The notes beneath the pieces are model-generated. The model saw nothing but the letters and a program-made list of their open reading frames with translations, was not told the DNA's origin and ran no database searches. A program made the position numbers and the translations under genes. From Bacteroidia bacterium (lineage in GTDB: Bacteria; Bacteroidota; Bacteroidia; Flavobacteriales; Flavobacteriaceae), in the NCBI GenBank assembly GCA_030427865.1, contig JAUICK010000004.1, forward strand, positions 124,001-188,000: 64,000 nt of DNA, written 5' to 3'. Below are positions 46,267-56,700 of the stretch, in pieces; position 1 is the stretch's first letter, and each line of letters opens with the position of its first letter.

Positions 46267-47700
46267 ATGTCAGAAATAAAAGATTCAGCATCATTAGTAA
46301 AAAGTGAAGATAAAGTCCCTTTTTCAAAAAAATTGGCTTACGCAGCTGGTGGTCCTGTAGATATTTTAGGAGTTTGGGTTATGGTAAGTATTGCTTATCA
46401 AGTATTCAACTTCGAGTTAAAAATGCCACCAACATACGTAGCCATTATTTTAATGTCATTACGTCTTTGGGATGGTGTTATGGATCCTTTAATGGGTTGG
46501 ATTTCAGATAATTTTCGATCAAAATGGGGACGAAGAAGGCCTTTTATTTTAGTAGGAGCTATTTTAGCAGGAATCACATATCCTTTTATTTGGTGGTTTC
46601 CAACAGACATGAGTCAAGAAGGGATTATGTTTTGGGTAATTGGTTTTGGTATTTTATTCTACACCTGTTTTACAGTTTGGGCAATGCCTTACCAAAGTAT
46701 GTTAATGGAAATGACTCCAGATTATAATGAGCGTACAAGAGTTGCAGAAATTAGAAGTTATTTTCAAACAGTAGCCGGTTTTTTTAATGGTTGGGTTTGG
46801 TGGTTAAGCATGTTGCCAATTTTCTTTATTAATGGAGAGGCAAGTCCTGTAAACGGAATGCGTTACATAAGTATTGGAATTGCTGTTATTATACTGGTAT
46901 TAGGTATTTTACCAGCCATTTTTGTAAAAGAACGTTACTATGAAAGTGATTTAATTAAGAATCAAAAACAAGTAAAATTAACAGATAGTTTAAAAGAAAC
47001 ATTTTCTAATAAACCTTTTTTAATTTTATGTGGATTAACCATTTTCTTCTTATTAGCAACATCTATTTTTGATAGTTATGGAAGATATGTAGGAACTTTT
47101 TATGTATTAGGTGGCGATTGGAATGAAGGTGCCGTTTTTGCAGGTTATGGAACCATTGTTTATATGCTTTTCAGTTTTATGTTTATTCCGCTTTTTAGAA
47201 AATTATCAGAAAAAATAGGAAAGCCAAAAGTATTAATGATTTCGATGCTGATTGTTGTTTTGGCAGTAACCACAACTTGGTGGACATTTACACCTAATAA
47301 TCCTTGGATTATGTTAGCCAATACCGCTTTTATTGGAGCTGGTTATGCTGGTTTATGGTTAATGATTCCTTCTATGCAAATAGATGTGGTAGATTATGAC
47401 GAATTAAAAACTGGCGAAAGAAGAGAAGGTAGTTTTGCATCCATCTTTTCTTGGGTACTTAAATTCAGTTTTGTAATTGGGTTTATGATTTCTGGCCCAT
47501 TAATCGAGTTAACAGGCTTTGATGCCAATTTAGATGGAGCGCAACCAGAAGAAGTGTATACCACAATGCGAATTGGCTTTTTAGCAATTCCAATAGTGGC
47601 ATTAACCATTGCAATTTTATTATTAAGAACATTTCCAATAACAGCAGAAAAAGCAGCAGAAATTAGGCTACAATTAGAAGAAAAAAGAGGTAAAGTTTAA
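46267..47700 (+). CDS. MFS sugar symporter of the GPH type
   Basis: 477 residues with about 12 membrane segments. The glycoside-pentoside-hexuronide:cation symporter signature is present: LMSLRLWDGVMDPLMGWISDNFRSKWGRRRPFI, later YQSMLMEMTPDYNERTRVAEIRSYFQTVAG, and DVVDYDELKTGERREGSFASIFSW. It sits in the inner membrane and would import a disaccharide or short oligosaccharide with Na+ or H+. Being between the two GH94 genes, its cargo is probably the substrate of both phosphorylases. Confidence 0.92.
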   Translation: MSEIKDSASLVKSEDKVPFSKKLAYAAGGPVDILGVWVMVSIAYQVFNFELKMPPTYVAIILMSLRLWDGVMDPLMGWISDNFRSKWGRRRPFILVGAILAGITYPFIWWFPTDMSQEGIMFWVIGFGILFYTCFTVWAMPYQSMLMEMTPDYNERTRVAEIRSYFQTVAGFFNGWVWWLSMLPIFFINGEASPVNGMRYISIGIAVIILVLGILPAIFVKERYYESDLIKNQKQVKLTDSLKETFSNKPFLILCGLTIFFLLATSIFDSYGRYVGTFYVLGGDWNEGAVFAGYGTIVYMLFSFMFIPLFRKLSEKIGKPKVLMISMLIVVLAVTTTWWTFTPNNPWIMLANTAFIGAGYAGLWLMIPSMQIDVVDYDELKTGERREGSFASIFSWVLKFSFVIGFMISGPLIELTGFDANLDGAQPEEVYTTMRIGFLAIPIVALTIAILLLRTFPITAEKAAEIRLQLEEKRGKV

Positions 47701-47707
47701 AAAAACA

Positions 47708-47740
47708 AGACCTCACAGGTTTTTAAAACCTTTGAGGTCT
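47708..47740. repeat. Near-perfect palindrome between symporter and second GH94
   Basis: 16-base arms around one T: AGACCTCACAGGTTTT and AAAACCTTTGAGGTCT, with one mismatch. The AGACCTCA...TGAGGTCT palindrome is a dispersed intergenic element seen in many Flavobacteriia. It may act as a hairpin that tunes expression of the downstream gene; no T-run follows. Confidence 0.7.
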
Positions 47741-47770
47741 GAACAATAAATCAACGTAAAATATATTAAA

Positions 47771-50182
47771 ATGAAATACGGATATTTTGACGATAACAAA
47801 AGAGAATACATCATTACCAACCCAAAAACACCAGTAAAGTGGACAAACTATGTGGGTACATTATCATTTGGAGGAATCGTAGATCAAACAGGAGGTTCTT
47901 TAATTTGTAAAGGCGATCCTGCATTAAACAGAATTGTAAAATACATTCCGCAATTACCTGGTTCAGATTTTAAAGGAGAAACCTTATACATAAGATTTAA
48001 AGATGAAAATGGGAAATACAAAGTGTTTTCACCATTCTTTGTACCAACTTTAGATGATTATGATTTATTTGAATGTCATGTGGGTTTATCATATCAAAAA
48101 ATAGTATCAGAATTTTACGGAATTCGTACAGAGGTTACCATTTTTGTTCCCAATGAAGAAAATAGAGTAATTCGTAAAATAGAAGTAAAAAACATCAGTG
48201 GAAAAGAGTTAGAAATTGATGTAATTCCTGTAGTCGAGTTTACACATTTCGATGCTTTAAAACAATATACAAATGCAGATTGGTGTCCGCAAACCATGAC
48301 CATGAGAGCCAGTAAAAATGCAGACGGAACAGTATTGTTACGTCAGTATGCTTTTATGAAAAAAGATACTGAAAACAACTTCTTTACTTCAAATTATCCT
48401 GTAGACTCTTTTCAAACAGATAGAAAACTATTTTTAGGTGATAACGAATATGGAACTTGGAAAAATCCTTTAGAATTACAAAACGAAAGTTTATCGAATT
48501 ACGAATCTAATAGAGGAGATAATATTGCTGCTTTATTGCACAAATTAGGCACAGTTAAAGATGGTGAAACAAAAACCGTTATTACACAATTAGGACAAGG
48601 AGCACCAAACGAAATTGCCAAAAACGCAGAGAAATTTAAAGACGTTGCAGAAGTAGATAAAGCATTTCAAGAACTTTCAGAATTTTGGGACAATTATTTA
48701 TCAAAAGCAGCATTCCAAACTCCAGATGCAGCCTTCAATTCTATGGTAAATATTCACAATCCACGTCAATGTCATACTACTTACAACTGGTCTCGTTATT
48801 TATCTTTATATCAATTAGGTTTAGGTGCAAGAGGTATTGGTTTTAGAGATAGTTCTCAAGATATTTTAGGAATTTTATCTGCAATGCCAGAAAAAGGAAA
48901 AGAATTAATCAAAAAATTAATTTCTGTAAAAAAAGAAGATGGTTCTGCAATGCACCAGTTCTTTCCATTAACAATGGAAGCTAATGAAGGTGATTCTCGT
49001 GAAGAACCACATTTAAAAGATTTTTATGGCGATGATCATTTATGGATTGTACAAACAGTAATCGAATATATTAAAGAAACTGGAGATTACGATTTCTTAC
49101 ATGAAGAAATTACATTTTACGACAAGAAATTAAAGTTAAAAGACCGTAAAAAAGGTACAGTTTTAGAACATTTAAAACGTTCTTTAGAGTTCACAAAAAA
49201 CAACTGTGGCCAACATGGTTTACCTATGTTAGGTTTTGCAGATTGGAACGATACTGTAAATTTACCTGGAGATGCAGAAAGTATTTTTAATGCAAATTTG
49301 TACGGAAAAGCATTGAATGAAATGGCTGCTCTGTTAGATCATTTAGGAGATACAGAATTAGCAAATCAATACAGAAAAGACCATGCCCACATGAAAGAAG
49401 TAGTAAATACACATTGTTGGGATGGCGATTGGTATTTACGTTATTTTGAAGATAATGGAAATGCCATTGGCTCTAAAGCAAATAGTGAAGGTCAAATTTA
49501 TACAAACGCACAATCTTGGACCATTCTTTCTGGTTTTGCAACCCAAGAAAGAGCTTTAAAAGCATTAGATTCTGTAGAAGATAAATTGAATACAAAATTC
49601 GGAATTAAATTAAGTTACCCAGGTTATAATGGGTATGATGAAAGCATTGGTGGTGTATCTACATATCCTCCAGGAGCAAAAGAAAATGGTGGAATCTTTT
49701 TACACTCAAATCCTTGGGTAATGATTGCAGAAACCATGATGGGTAATGGAGACAGGGCTTTCCAATACTACAATCAAATTAATCCAGCCTCTAAAAATGA
49801 TATTATAGATACTTTTGAGTGTGACCCTTATTGCTACCCGCAAAATATTTTGGGTGATGAGCATCCACAGTTTGGTTTGGCAAGAAATTCTTGGTTATCA
49901 GGTACTTCTTCATGGACCTATCAAGCAGCAACAAAATATATTATGGGAGTTCGTCCAGATCATAAAGGATTAATTATAGATCCTTGTATACCTAAATCTT
50001 GGGATGGTTTTACAGCCGTTCGTAAATTTAGAGGAGCAACTTACAATATCGATGTAAAAAATCCAAACAATGTATCTAAAGGTGTAGTTTCTATGATTGT
50101 TGATGGAAATAAAATAGATGGACATATTGCACCTATTTTTAGTGACAGAAAAGAACATTCTGTAGAAATTATTTTAGGGTAA
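47771..50182 (+). CDS. GH94 phosphorylase, second paralogue
   Basis: 803 residues, cytoplasmic. It shares the family start (MKYGYFDDNKREYIITNPKTP) and the catalytic region GFADWNDTVNLP (Asp491), GARGIGFRDSSQDILGIL, STYPPGAKENGGIFLHSNPW and RNSWLSGTSSWTYQAA. It differs from the first copy at substrate-site segments (FGGIVDQTGGSLICKGDPALNRI instead of [18 protein letters not shown]), so the disaccharide differs. It could be a laminaribiose, cellobionate or another beta-glucoside phosphorylase; a beta-1,3-glucose link would fit a mixed-linkage glucan. Specificity cannot be read from the sequence alone. Confidence 0.85.
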   Translation: MKYGYFDDNKREYIITNPKTPVKWTNYVGTLSFGGIVDQTGGSLICKGDPALNRIVKYIPQLPGSDFKGETLYIRFKDENGKYKVFSPFFVPTLDDYDLFECHVGLSYQKIVSEFYGIRTEVTIFVPNEENRVIRKIEVKNISGKELEIDVIPVVEFTHFDALKQYTNADWCPQTMTMRASKNADGTVLLRQYAFMKKDTENNFFTSNYPVDSFQTDRKLFLGDNEYGTWKNPLELQNESLSNYESNRGDNIAALLHKLGTVKDGETKTVITQLGQGAPNEIAKNAEKFKDVAEVDKAFQELSEFWDNYLSKAAFQTPDAAFNSMVNIHNPRQCHTTYNWSRYLSLYQLGLGARGIGFRDSSQDILGILSAMPEKGKELIKKLISVKKEDGSAMHQFFPLTMEANEGDSREEPHLKDFYGDDHLWIVQTVIEYIKETGDYDFLHEEITFYDKKLKLKDRKKGTVLEHLKRSLEFTKNNCGQHGLPMLGFADWNDTVNLPGDAESIFNANLYGKALNEMAALLDHLGDTELANQYRKDHAHMKEVVNTHCWDGDWYLRYFEDNGNAIGSKANSEGQIYTNAQSWTILSGFATQERALKALDSVEDKLNTKFGIKLSYPGYNGYDESIGGVSTYPPGAKENGGIFLHSNPWVMIAETMMGNGDRAFQYYNQINPASKNDIIDTFECDPYCYPQNILGDEHPQFGLARNSWLSGTSSWTYQAATKYIMGVRPDHKGLIIDPCIPKSWDGFTAVRKFRGATYNIDVKNPNNVSKGVVSMIVDGNKIDGHIAPIFSDRKEHSVEIILG

Positions 50183-50218
50183 AAAAAATCATAATTCTTT
50201 TACAATATTATAGTTCCC

Positions 50219-50257
50219 CCCACAAAACTTCCTGCAAGGTCGCTAAGACTTTGTGGG
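50219..50257. repeat. GC-richer hairpin before the second sulfatase
   Basis: Arms CCCACAAA and TTTGTGGG enclose 23 bases that include CTTCCTGCAAGG and CGCTAAG. The composition is unlike the surrounding AT-rich gap and resembles dispersed flavobacterial hairpin repeats. It is located 36 bases after the second GH94 and 71 bases before the sulfatase. Confidence 0.6.
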
Positions 50258-50328
50258 AGTTTTAAAACAACTTTTGTTATTACAAATTTACGCTAAAGAA
50301 CAATCAAAACAACAAATTCGCTTTTATT

Positions 50329-51804
50329 ATGAATGCTAAAACCTTAAAAATCGTACTCTTATCACTTTTTACAATATGTGTTGTTTCTTGTGATAAAAAA
50401 TCAGAAAAAAAAGAAGTCGCTAAAAATCAACCAAAAAATGTATTATTTATAGCGATTGACGATTTAAAACCTTTAATGGGCGTTTATGGCCATAAAGATA
50501 TAAAAACACCTAACATAGATAAGTTAGCAGCCAATGGTTTTGTATTACAAAACAGCCATTGTCAACAGGCTGTTTGTGGTCCATCAAGAGCCAGTATATT
50601 AACAGGTAAAAGACCAGATTACACACAGGTTTGGGATTTAAAAACTTTAATTAGAGACAAACATCCCAATATTGTAACCATGCCACAATACTTTAAACAA
50701 AATGGTTATGAAACTGCAGCTGTTGGTAAAATTTTTGATTTTAGATCTGTAGATAAAGGAAATGATTCTATTTCATGGACATATCCTTACGATAATTTTA
50801 AACATAATTCCGAAATTGGTAAAGAGTACATCAAAAATAAGGAACGTGTGTCTTACGAAATTGTAAATGTTCCAGATAGCATGACTGCAGATGGTGAAGT
50901 AGTAAGAAGAACCGTAAAGCAATTACGTAAGTTTGCAAAAAGCGATAAACCATTTTTTATGGCTACAGGCTTTTATAAACCACATTTACCTTTTGTAGCC
51001 CCAAAAAAATACTGGGACATGTATCCTTTAGAAAATGTTAAATTCCCAGAGTATATGAAGGCTCCAGAAGGAGCTCCTAAATATGCAACACAACCAAGTT
51101 GGGAATTAAGAAGTGGTTATGCAGACATTCCTAAAGATTTTGATGTAGAAATACCTATAGAAAAGCAAAAAAGAGTAATTCAAGGGTATTATGCTTGTGT
51201 ATCTTTTGTAGATCAGCAAATTGGTAATGTTTTAGATGAATTAGATCGCTTAGGATTAAGAGAAAATACAGTAATTGTACTTTGGGGTGACCATGGATGG
51301 CATTTAGGAGATCATAACATGTATTGCAAACACACTAATTATGAGCAATCTACAAAAGTTCCATTAATATTTTCTGCTGGTAAAGATAAAATTGGAGAAT
51401 CTTATTCTCCAACAGAATTTGTAGATGTGTACCCTACTCTATTAGAATTAGCAGGAGTAAAATCTCCTGGAAATTTAGATGGGGTTAGTTTGGTTCCTTT
51501 AATGGAGAAAAAAGTTGAAAAAGTAAAGGATTTTGCTGTAAGTCAGTTTCCAAGAGATAATGATAAAATGGGGTACACATTTAGAGATGATAGATATCGT
51601 TACACAATTTGGATTAAAGATGAAATGCCTTATGAAAGTAACAGAAATATAGATGCTGCAGAAATTGTTGCTGAAGAGTTTTACGATTACGAAAAAGACC
51701 CTCAAGAAACTAAAAACTTGATTAACGAAGTCGATTATCAAACAGCTATAACCAATTTAAAAGCAAAAGCCATAGCCTATTTTAAAAGTCAAGAAATCAA
51801 ATAA
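50329..51804 (+). CDS. Sulfatase (S1 family), iduronate-2-sulfatase-like
   Basis: 491 residues, lipoprotein (FTICVVSCDKK, Cys21). It has FIAIDDLKPLMGVYG for calcium binding, the formylglycine motif AVCGPSRASILTG with Cys83, and WGDHGWHLGDHNMYCKHTNYEQSTKVPLIF. The last stretch is typical of the iduronate-2-sulfatase-like S1_7 group, which in marine bacteria is active on various sulfated glycans. The partial sulfatase at the right edge is its closest paralogue in the window. It precedes the GH3 gene by 2 bases, so the two are co-translated and may act in sequence. Confidence 0.92.
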   Translation: MNAKTLKIVLLSLFTICVVSCDKKSEKKEVAKNQPKNVLFIAIDDLKPLMGVYGHKDIKTPNIDKLAANGFVLQNSHCQQAVCGPSRASILTGKRPDYTQVWDLKTLIRDKHPNIVTMPQYFKQNGYETAAVGKIFDFRSVDKGNDSISWTYPYDNFKHNSEIGKEYIKNKERVSYEIVNVPDSMTADGEVVRRTVKQLRKFAKSDKPFFMATGFYKPHLPFVAPKKYWDMYPLENVKFPEYMKAPEGAPKYATQPSWELRSGYADIPKDFDVEIPIEKQKRVIQGYYACVSFVDQQIGNVLDELDRLGLRENTVIVLWGDHGWHLGDHNMYCKHTNYEQSTKVPLIFSAGKDKIGESYSPTEFVDVYPTLLELAGVKSPGNLDGVSLVPLMEKKVEKVKDFAVSQFPRDNDKMGYTFRDDRYRYTIWIKDEMPYESNRNIDAAEIVAEEFYDYEKDPQETKNLINEVDYQTAITNLKAKAIAYFKSQEIK

Positions 51805-51806
51805 CT

Positions 51807-53555
51807 ATGAAAAAGAACATATCTATTTCATTAATAATAGTAACGTTTTTCGTTACTATTATTAGTTGTAATCAACCCAAAGAACATCAATTGCCAAAAG
51901 CAATCTCTTATAATTTTACGCCAAAAGACACCACTTGGAAAAGTTTATCAATAAGAGAAAAAATAGGACAAACAATGATTGTGAGAGCGTTTCACAAAGC
52001 GCAAATTGCAGAGTTTGGTTCTATTAAGAATATGATGGAAAAATACCCAATAGGAGGTATTTTTGTACCTTATTGGGATTACCTTTTTACGCCTCCAAGA
52101 AATCAAGTAATTCCAACAATTAAAAATGCTATTTCAGATTATGAAAATGCCTCTAAATATCCTATGATTGTTACAGAAGATTTTGAACGTGGAGTTGGAA
52201 GTATTTATAGTGAATATACAAATATGCCTTCAGAAATGGCTGTTGGTGCAGCAAATAATACAGATTTAGCTTATAAATTTGGAAATGCAATAGCAAAAGA
52301 ATCCAACTCTTTAGGTGTAAACTGGTTGTTACATCCTTTGGTAGATTTAAATATGAATCCGTTACAAGATTTGGTAATTGAACGTGCAATTTCTGATGAT
52401 GCTACAAGAGCTTATCCTTTGTTAAAAGCACAAATTAAAGGTATGAATGCGCAAGGTGTTGTATCAACCATAAAACATTTTCCTGGTGATGGAGCAACCA
52501 TAAAAAATCAACATTTAATTACTTCTGCAAATAATTTATCTATTTCTGAGTGGAATAAAACCTTTGGTACCATGTATCAAAAAATGATAAATGAAGGAAC
52601 ACCTGCAATTATGGTTGGACATATTCGTTTTCCTGCATATCAAAAAGAAAAGAGAAATGGTTTGTTTTTACCAGCTTCTTTATCCGAAGAATTGATGATG
52701 GGTTTATTGAAGAAAAAAATGAAATTCAACGGAATAATTATGTCTGATGCCTTAAATATGGGTGGTGCAGCTGGTTATTATGAAAATGAAATTGAAACTT
52801 CTTTAGCCGCTTTTAAAGCTGGTGTAGATATGGTTTTATGGCCAACTTTAAAATTTATGGATTCTTTGGAAGTACGCATTAAAAGAGGAGAGATTCCAAT
52901 GTCAAGATTAGATGATGCAGTAGAACGTATATGGGGGGTTCGTGAACAATATGGTTTATTAAAAAAGAAGGAATCTATTTTTTATCCCATTTCAGAAAAA
53001 GAAACAGCAACCATTCAAGAAAATGCACAAGAAATTGCAAATAGTGCAGTAACTTTATTAACAGATGCTACTAAAATTCCTTTAAAATCATCAGAAAACA
53101 AAAGAATTGCCATTGTAAATATCAGTCATGAAAACAGAACCAATGAGTTACGTTTAACTCAAAAATTATTACAAGAAAAAGGTTTTGAGATAGATACTAT
53201 TTTACACAACCCAAATTTTTTAGACTGGGGAGAAAAATTAAATTTCTTCGACAAATATGATAAGGTTTTTGTCGCTTTTGAAAATCGATATTTTAGTCCT
53301 TTAGGAGCTTCACTTTTAAAAGATAAAGAAGCTTTAGGAGTTTGGACAATGGGAATGTTGCCACAAGATAAAATTATTGCAGTTTCTTACAGTAATCCGT
53401 ATTATGTAAATTTTTATTTTGAGAATGCTTTTATAGGAATTAATGCCTATAGTTTAGATAAATTTTCGCAAAAAGCTGTAGTTGAGGCCTTAACAGGTAA
53501 CATCTCTTTTAAAGGTAGATCTCCAGTAAAATTAGAACATGATATTTTAAAATAA
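51807..53555 (+). CDS. GH3 family glycosidase lipoprotein, NagZ-like motif with altered dyad
   Basis: 582 residues, lipoprotein (TFFVTIISCNQ, Cys21). The GH3 barrel starts at LSIREKIGQTMIV. The motif KHFPGDGATIKNQH (His224, His236) aligns with the NagZ KHFPGHG-x-T-x-x-DSH loop, but the dyad Asp is Asn234 and the HG pair is DG. The probable nucleophile is Asp314 in IIMSDALNMGG. A C-terminal alpha/beta domain follows (RIAIVNISHENRTNEL). It could be a beta-glucosidase or beta-N-acetylhexosaminidase; the changed dyad argues against a simple NagZ. In context it would trim oligosaccharides in the periplasm or on the surface. Confidence 0.87.
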   Translation: MKKNISISLIIVTFFVTIISCNQPKEHQLPKAISYNFTPKDTTWKSLSIREKIGQTMIVRAFHKAQIAEFGSIKNMMEKYPIGGIFVPYWDYLFTPPRNQVIPTIKNAISDYENASKYPMIVTEDFERGVGSIYSEYTNMPSEMAVGAANNTDLAYKFGNAIAKESNSLGVNWLLHPLVDLNMNPLQDLVIERAISDDATRAYPLLKAQIKGMNAQGVVSTIKHFPGDGATIKNQHLITSANNLSISEWNKTFGTMYQKMINEGTPAIMVGHIRFPAYQKEKRNGLFLPASLSEELMMGLLKKKMKFNGIIMSDALNMGGAAGYYENEIETSLAAFKAGVDMVLWPTLKFMDSLEVRIKRGEIPMSRLDDAVERIWGVREQYGLLKKKESIFYPISEKETATIQENAQEIANSAVTLLTDATKIPLKSSENKRIAIVNISHENRTNELRLTQKLLQEKGFEIDTILHNPNFLDWGEKLNFFDKYDKVFVAFENRYFSPLGASLLKDKEALGVWTMGMLPQDKIIAVSYSNPYYVNFYFENAFIGINAYSLDKFSQKAVVEALTGNISFKGRSPVKLEHDILK

Positions 53556-53630
53556 AATGACAATTAATTGCAATTTATTAACATTTTAAATTTCATATTA
53601 TCAACAATACAATTTATTATTTAAAAAAAT

Positions 53631-53662
53631 ACCACACTAAAAAATATAGTGTGGTTTTTTTT
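53631..53662 (+). terminator. Rho-independent terminator after the GH3 gene
   Basis: Arms ACCACACTA and TAGTGTGGT around seven A/T bases, followed by a run of T to 53662. It ends the transcript of the sulfatase/GH3 pair, about 75 bases after the stop. Confidence 0.85.
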
Positions 53663-53697
53663 AGAAATTATCAAAAAAAACTACAATTAAACCTTAT

Positions 53698-53743
53698 CTG
53701 ACAATTTTAAGTACTCTTTTTTCATTGTGTATAAATAGTTTAG
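53698..53743 (+). promoter_or_regulatory. Proposed HTCS operator, site C, with a variant -7 box
   Basis: CTGACAATTTTAAG followed by CATTGTG and TATAAATAG. The left part matches site A and the right part matches site B, but two extra bases separate them, so it is a weaker copy. TAGTTTAG at 53736-53743 resembles a TAnnTTTG box 25 bases before the ATG. Confidence 0.42.
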
Positions 53744-53767
53744 CAGGACTAATCTAATTTATACACA

Positions 53768-56700
53768 ATGAAAAATAATTACTTACTAAAATTACTATTA
53801 ATCCTGTGCTGCTCAACAGGGTTATATGCTCAAACATTACCAGCTGACATTAGTTTTAATAATAACAATTGGACAGAAAGCAGTTCAGGTGTAACTCTTT
53901 CAGGAAACGAATACACAATAACAGGAAATGCATCAGGAACAAGAAAGGTATATTTAGATGTACCTGTAGCTGATACGTATACAGATGTATATATTACTGC
54001 TGATATTGAGATTAATAATGTTGTTTATGGTGATCGCATATACAAAGCACCAAGAGTAAAAATATACAAAGGAGGAACTACTTCTCTTTTACTTGCAGAA
54101 AATTTAAATTATCATCCAGAAGGTGCATTTTATAAAGTTGGTGTTGTTGTAAAAAGATATGATAAAAAAAACATCAGCTCTCTTAGAGTTGAGTTTTTAA
54201 TGCAAAACGCCTCAGGAGAAATGAAAATTAAAAATCCTGTAATAACAAACGTTAAACCGGCTATGGATTTTTCATTTCCTTTTACTACTCCTTCCAGCAC
54301 AACCTATACCTTAGATATAGATACCAATAGTAAACATACTTTTAATAATGATTTACTATCTACAAATACGCATTTTAGATTTATGGAAAACCAAGGAGGA
54401 TATAATTGGAGTTCTTCAGAAACAAGTCAAGTTATTAACAATTGGTTCCCTCAATCTAATTTTAGATTTCCAGGAGGTACTGTAGGTAATTATTACAATT
54501 GGAGTACAGATAAATACCATCCACAAAACTCTAATGGAATTACCATTGGTAATCACAGTACAGCTTTTGAGTTTGATTACACAGCATATAAAAATATCTG
54601 TACAACAAATAATGCATCTTCTACATTAATGTTTAACGTTTTAATAGATTCTCCTACCGATTCAAAAAACAGATTACAAAGTAGAATTAATGACAATTTA
54701 GATGTTAAATGGATTGAATTAGGAAATGAAAACTATCACACAGGACAACAAGGAGGAAATGTTACAGATGTAGACTCTTATATATCGCATACTGTAGATA
54801 TGGTTACCCAATTAAAAACAGTAGACCCTAATGTTAAAGCAGCTGTATGTCTTGAAAAAGAATATTACTATACAGGTAGCTGGAATCAAAAAATAAAAGC
54901 GTATGCAGATGGTACGAATGATTATTTTGATGCAGCTACGTTTCATAATTATAATAATTCTAATGCATTCTTATACAGTGGTTCAACAGTATATCGTATG
55001 ATGAATTCTTATAAAATTACTATGGATCGTATTAATAAGTTTAATACTAATTTTCCAGGTAAATCTGCTTTAATTACAGAGTGGGGAGTTTTATCTAATG
55101 GAACACCTGTTAACTTTACACAAACTTTAGCAAGCGCAGATGTTTTCTTAGCATTAGAAAAAGGGAGTCAACAAGGTATTGTAAAGCAAGCAGGTTTGCA
55201 CATGCTTTGGAAAAATAACATCTATTCAGAATCTACTTTAACCTATTTAGATAGTGGACAAATGAAATTAACAGCTTTAGGAGTAATGTATGCTTCTTTA
55301 TTTGATGTATTTAAAGATAAAGAAGTATATGATGCTTACAGTGCTGGTCCAGATTTAGAAGCAAATTTAGATGGAATGTATGCCAAAGCTGTGGATGCTG
55401 GTACAGAATACAAAATATTTGTTGTAAACAAACTACCTACTACCTCTACTCTAAATTATAAAATAAATGGTGTTGCTTACGAAGGAAACTATACTATCGA
55501 AACTTTTAAAGAAGATATTACTAAAGAATTAAAAACACCATACACAAGCAAATCTTCTGCATGGACTTCTAACACTCCATCTGCTACTGGAGGTAATTTA
55601 AGTATTCCTGCTTATAGTATTAACATTATTACAATTTCAAAAGCTTGTGACGCCTCAGAAGATAATATTATTGCAAATGGTACAGCAGAATGTTTGTTAG
55701 CAGATGGTAATTGGACAGGAGTTGTTGCAAGTTCTACAGATAGCGAAGCAACTTTTTCAGACGAAAGCACAATTGTAAATGGAGGAAATAACGCATTTAA
55801 AATTTCAACAACAAAAACCAATACATTAGCTACACCAGAATTAGAAGATATTCGTATAGATAATGCTAAATATGATGGCGATTTTAATGGAAAGACAATA
55901 ACTATTGATGTTTGGGCAAAATCAGATGTTTCTGCTCAAATAGGTATTCAATTAAAAGTTGATAAAACTGCAGGAGGTTCATCGTATATAGTAACTTCTC
56001 CAACTTTAACAACAACATATACTAAATATACGTTAACAGCAGATATTACAGAGGCAACAACTGGAGTTTCCTTAAGATTATTAGCAGGTAAAACTGTTGC
56101 AAATTATTATTTTGATGATATTGTTGGTACAGTTAGTATCAATTTAGATGTAGATAACGATGGTTACAATAACGATGTAGATTGTAACGATAATGATGCC
56201 GCTATTAACCCAGGTGCTACAGAAATTCTGTATAATGGTGTAGACGATGATTGTGACCCTGCAACTTTAGACACTGTAGATGCAGATAACGATGGTTATA
56301 ATAGTGATGTAGATTGTAATGATAATGATGCTGCTGTTAATCCAGGTGCTACAGAAATTCTATACAATGGTGTAGACGATGATTGTGACCCTGCAACTTT
56401 AGACACTGTAGATGCTGATAACGATGGTTATAATAGTGATGTAGATTGTAATGATAACGATGCTGCTGTTAATCCAGGTGCTACAGAAATTCTATACAAT
56501 GGTGTAGACGATGATTGTGATCCTGCTACTTTAGACACTGTAGATGCTGATAACGATGGTTATAATAGTGATGTAGATTGTAACGATAATGATGCTGCTG
56601 TTAACCCAGGTGCTACAGAAATTTTAAATAACGGAATTGATGATGACTGTGACCCTGCTACTTTAGACACTTTAGACGCAGATAATGATGGTTATAATAG

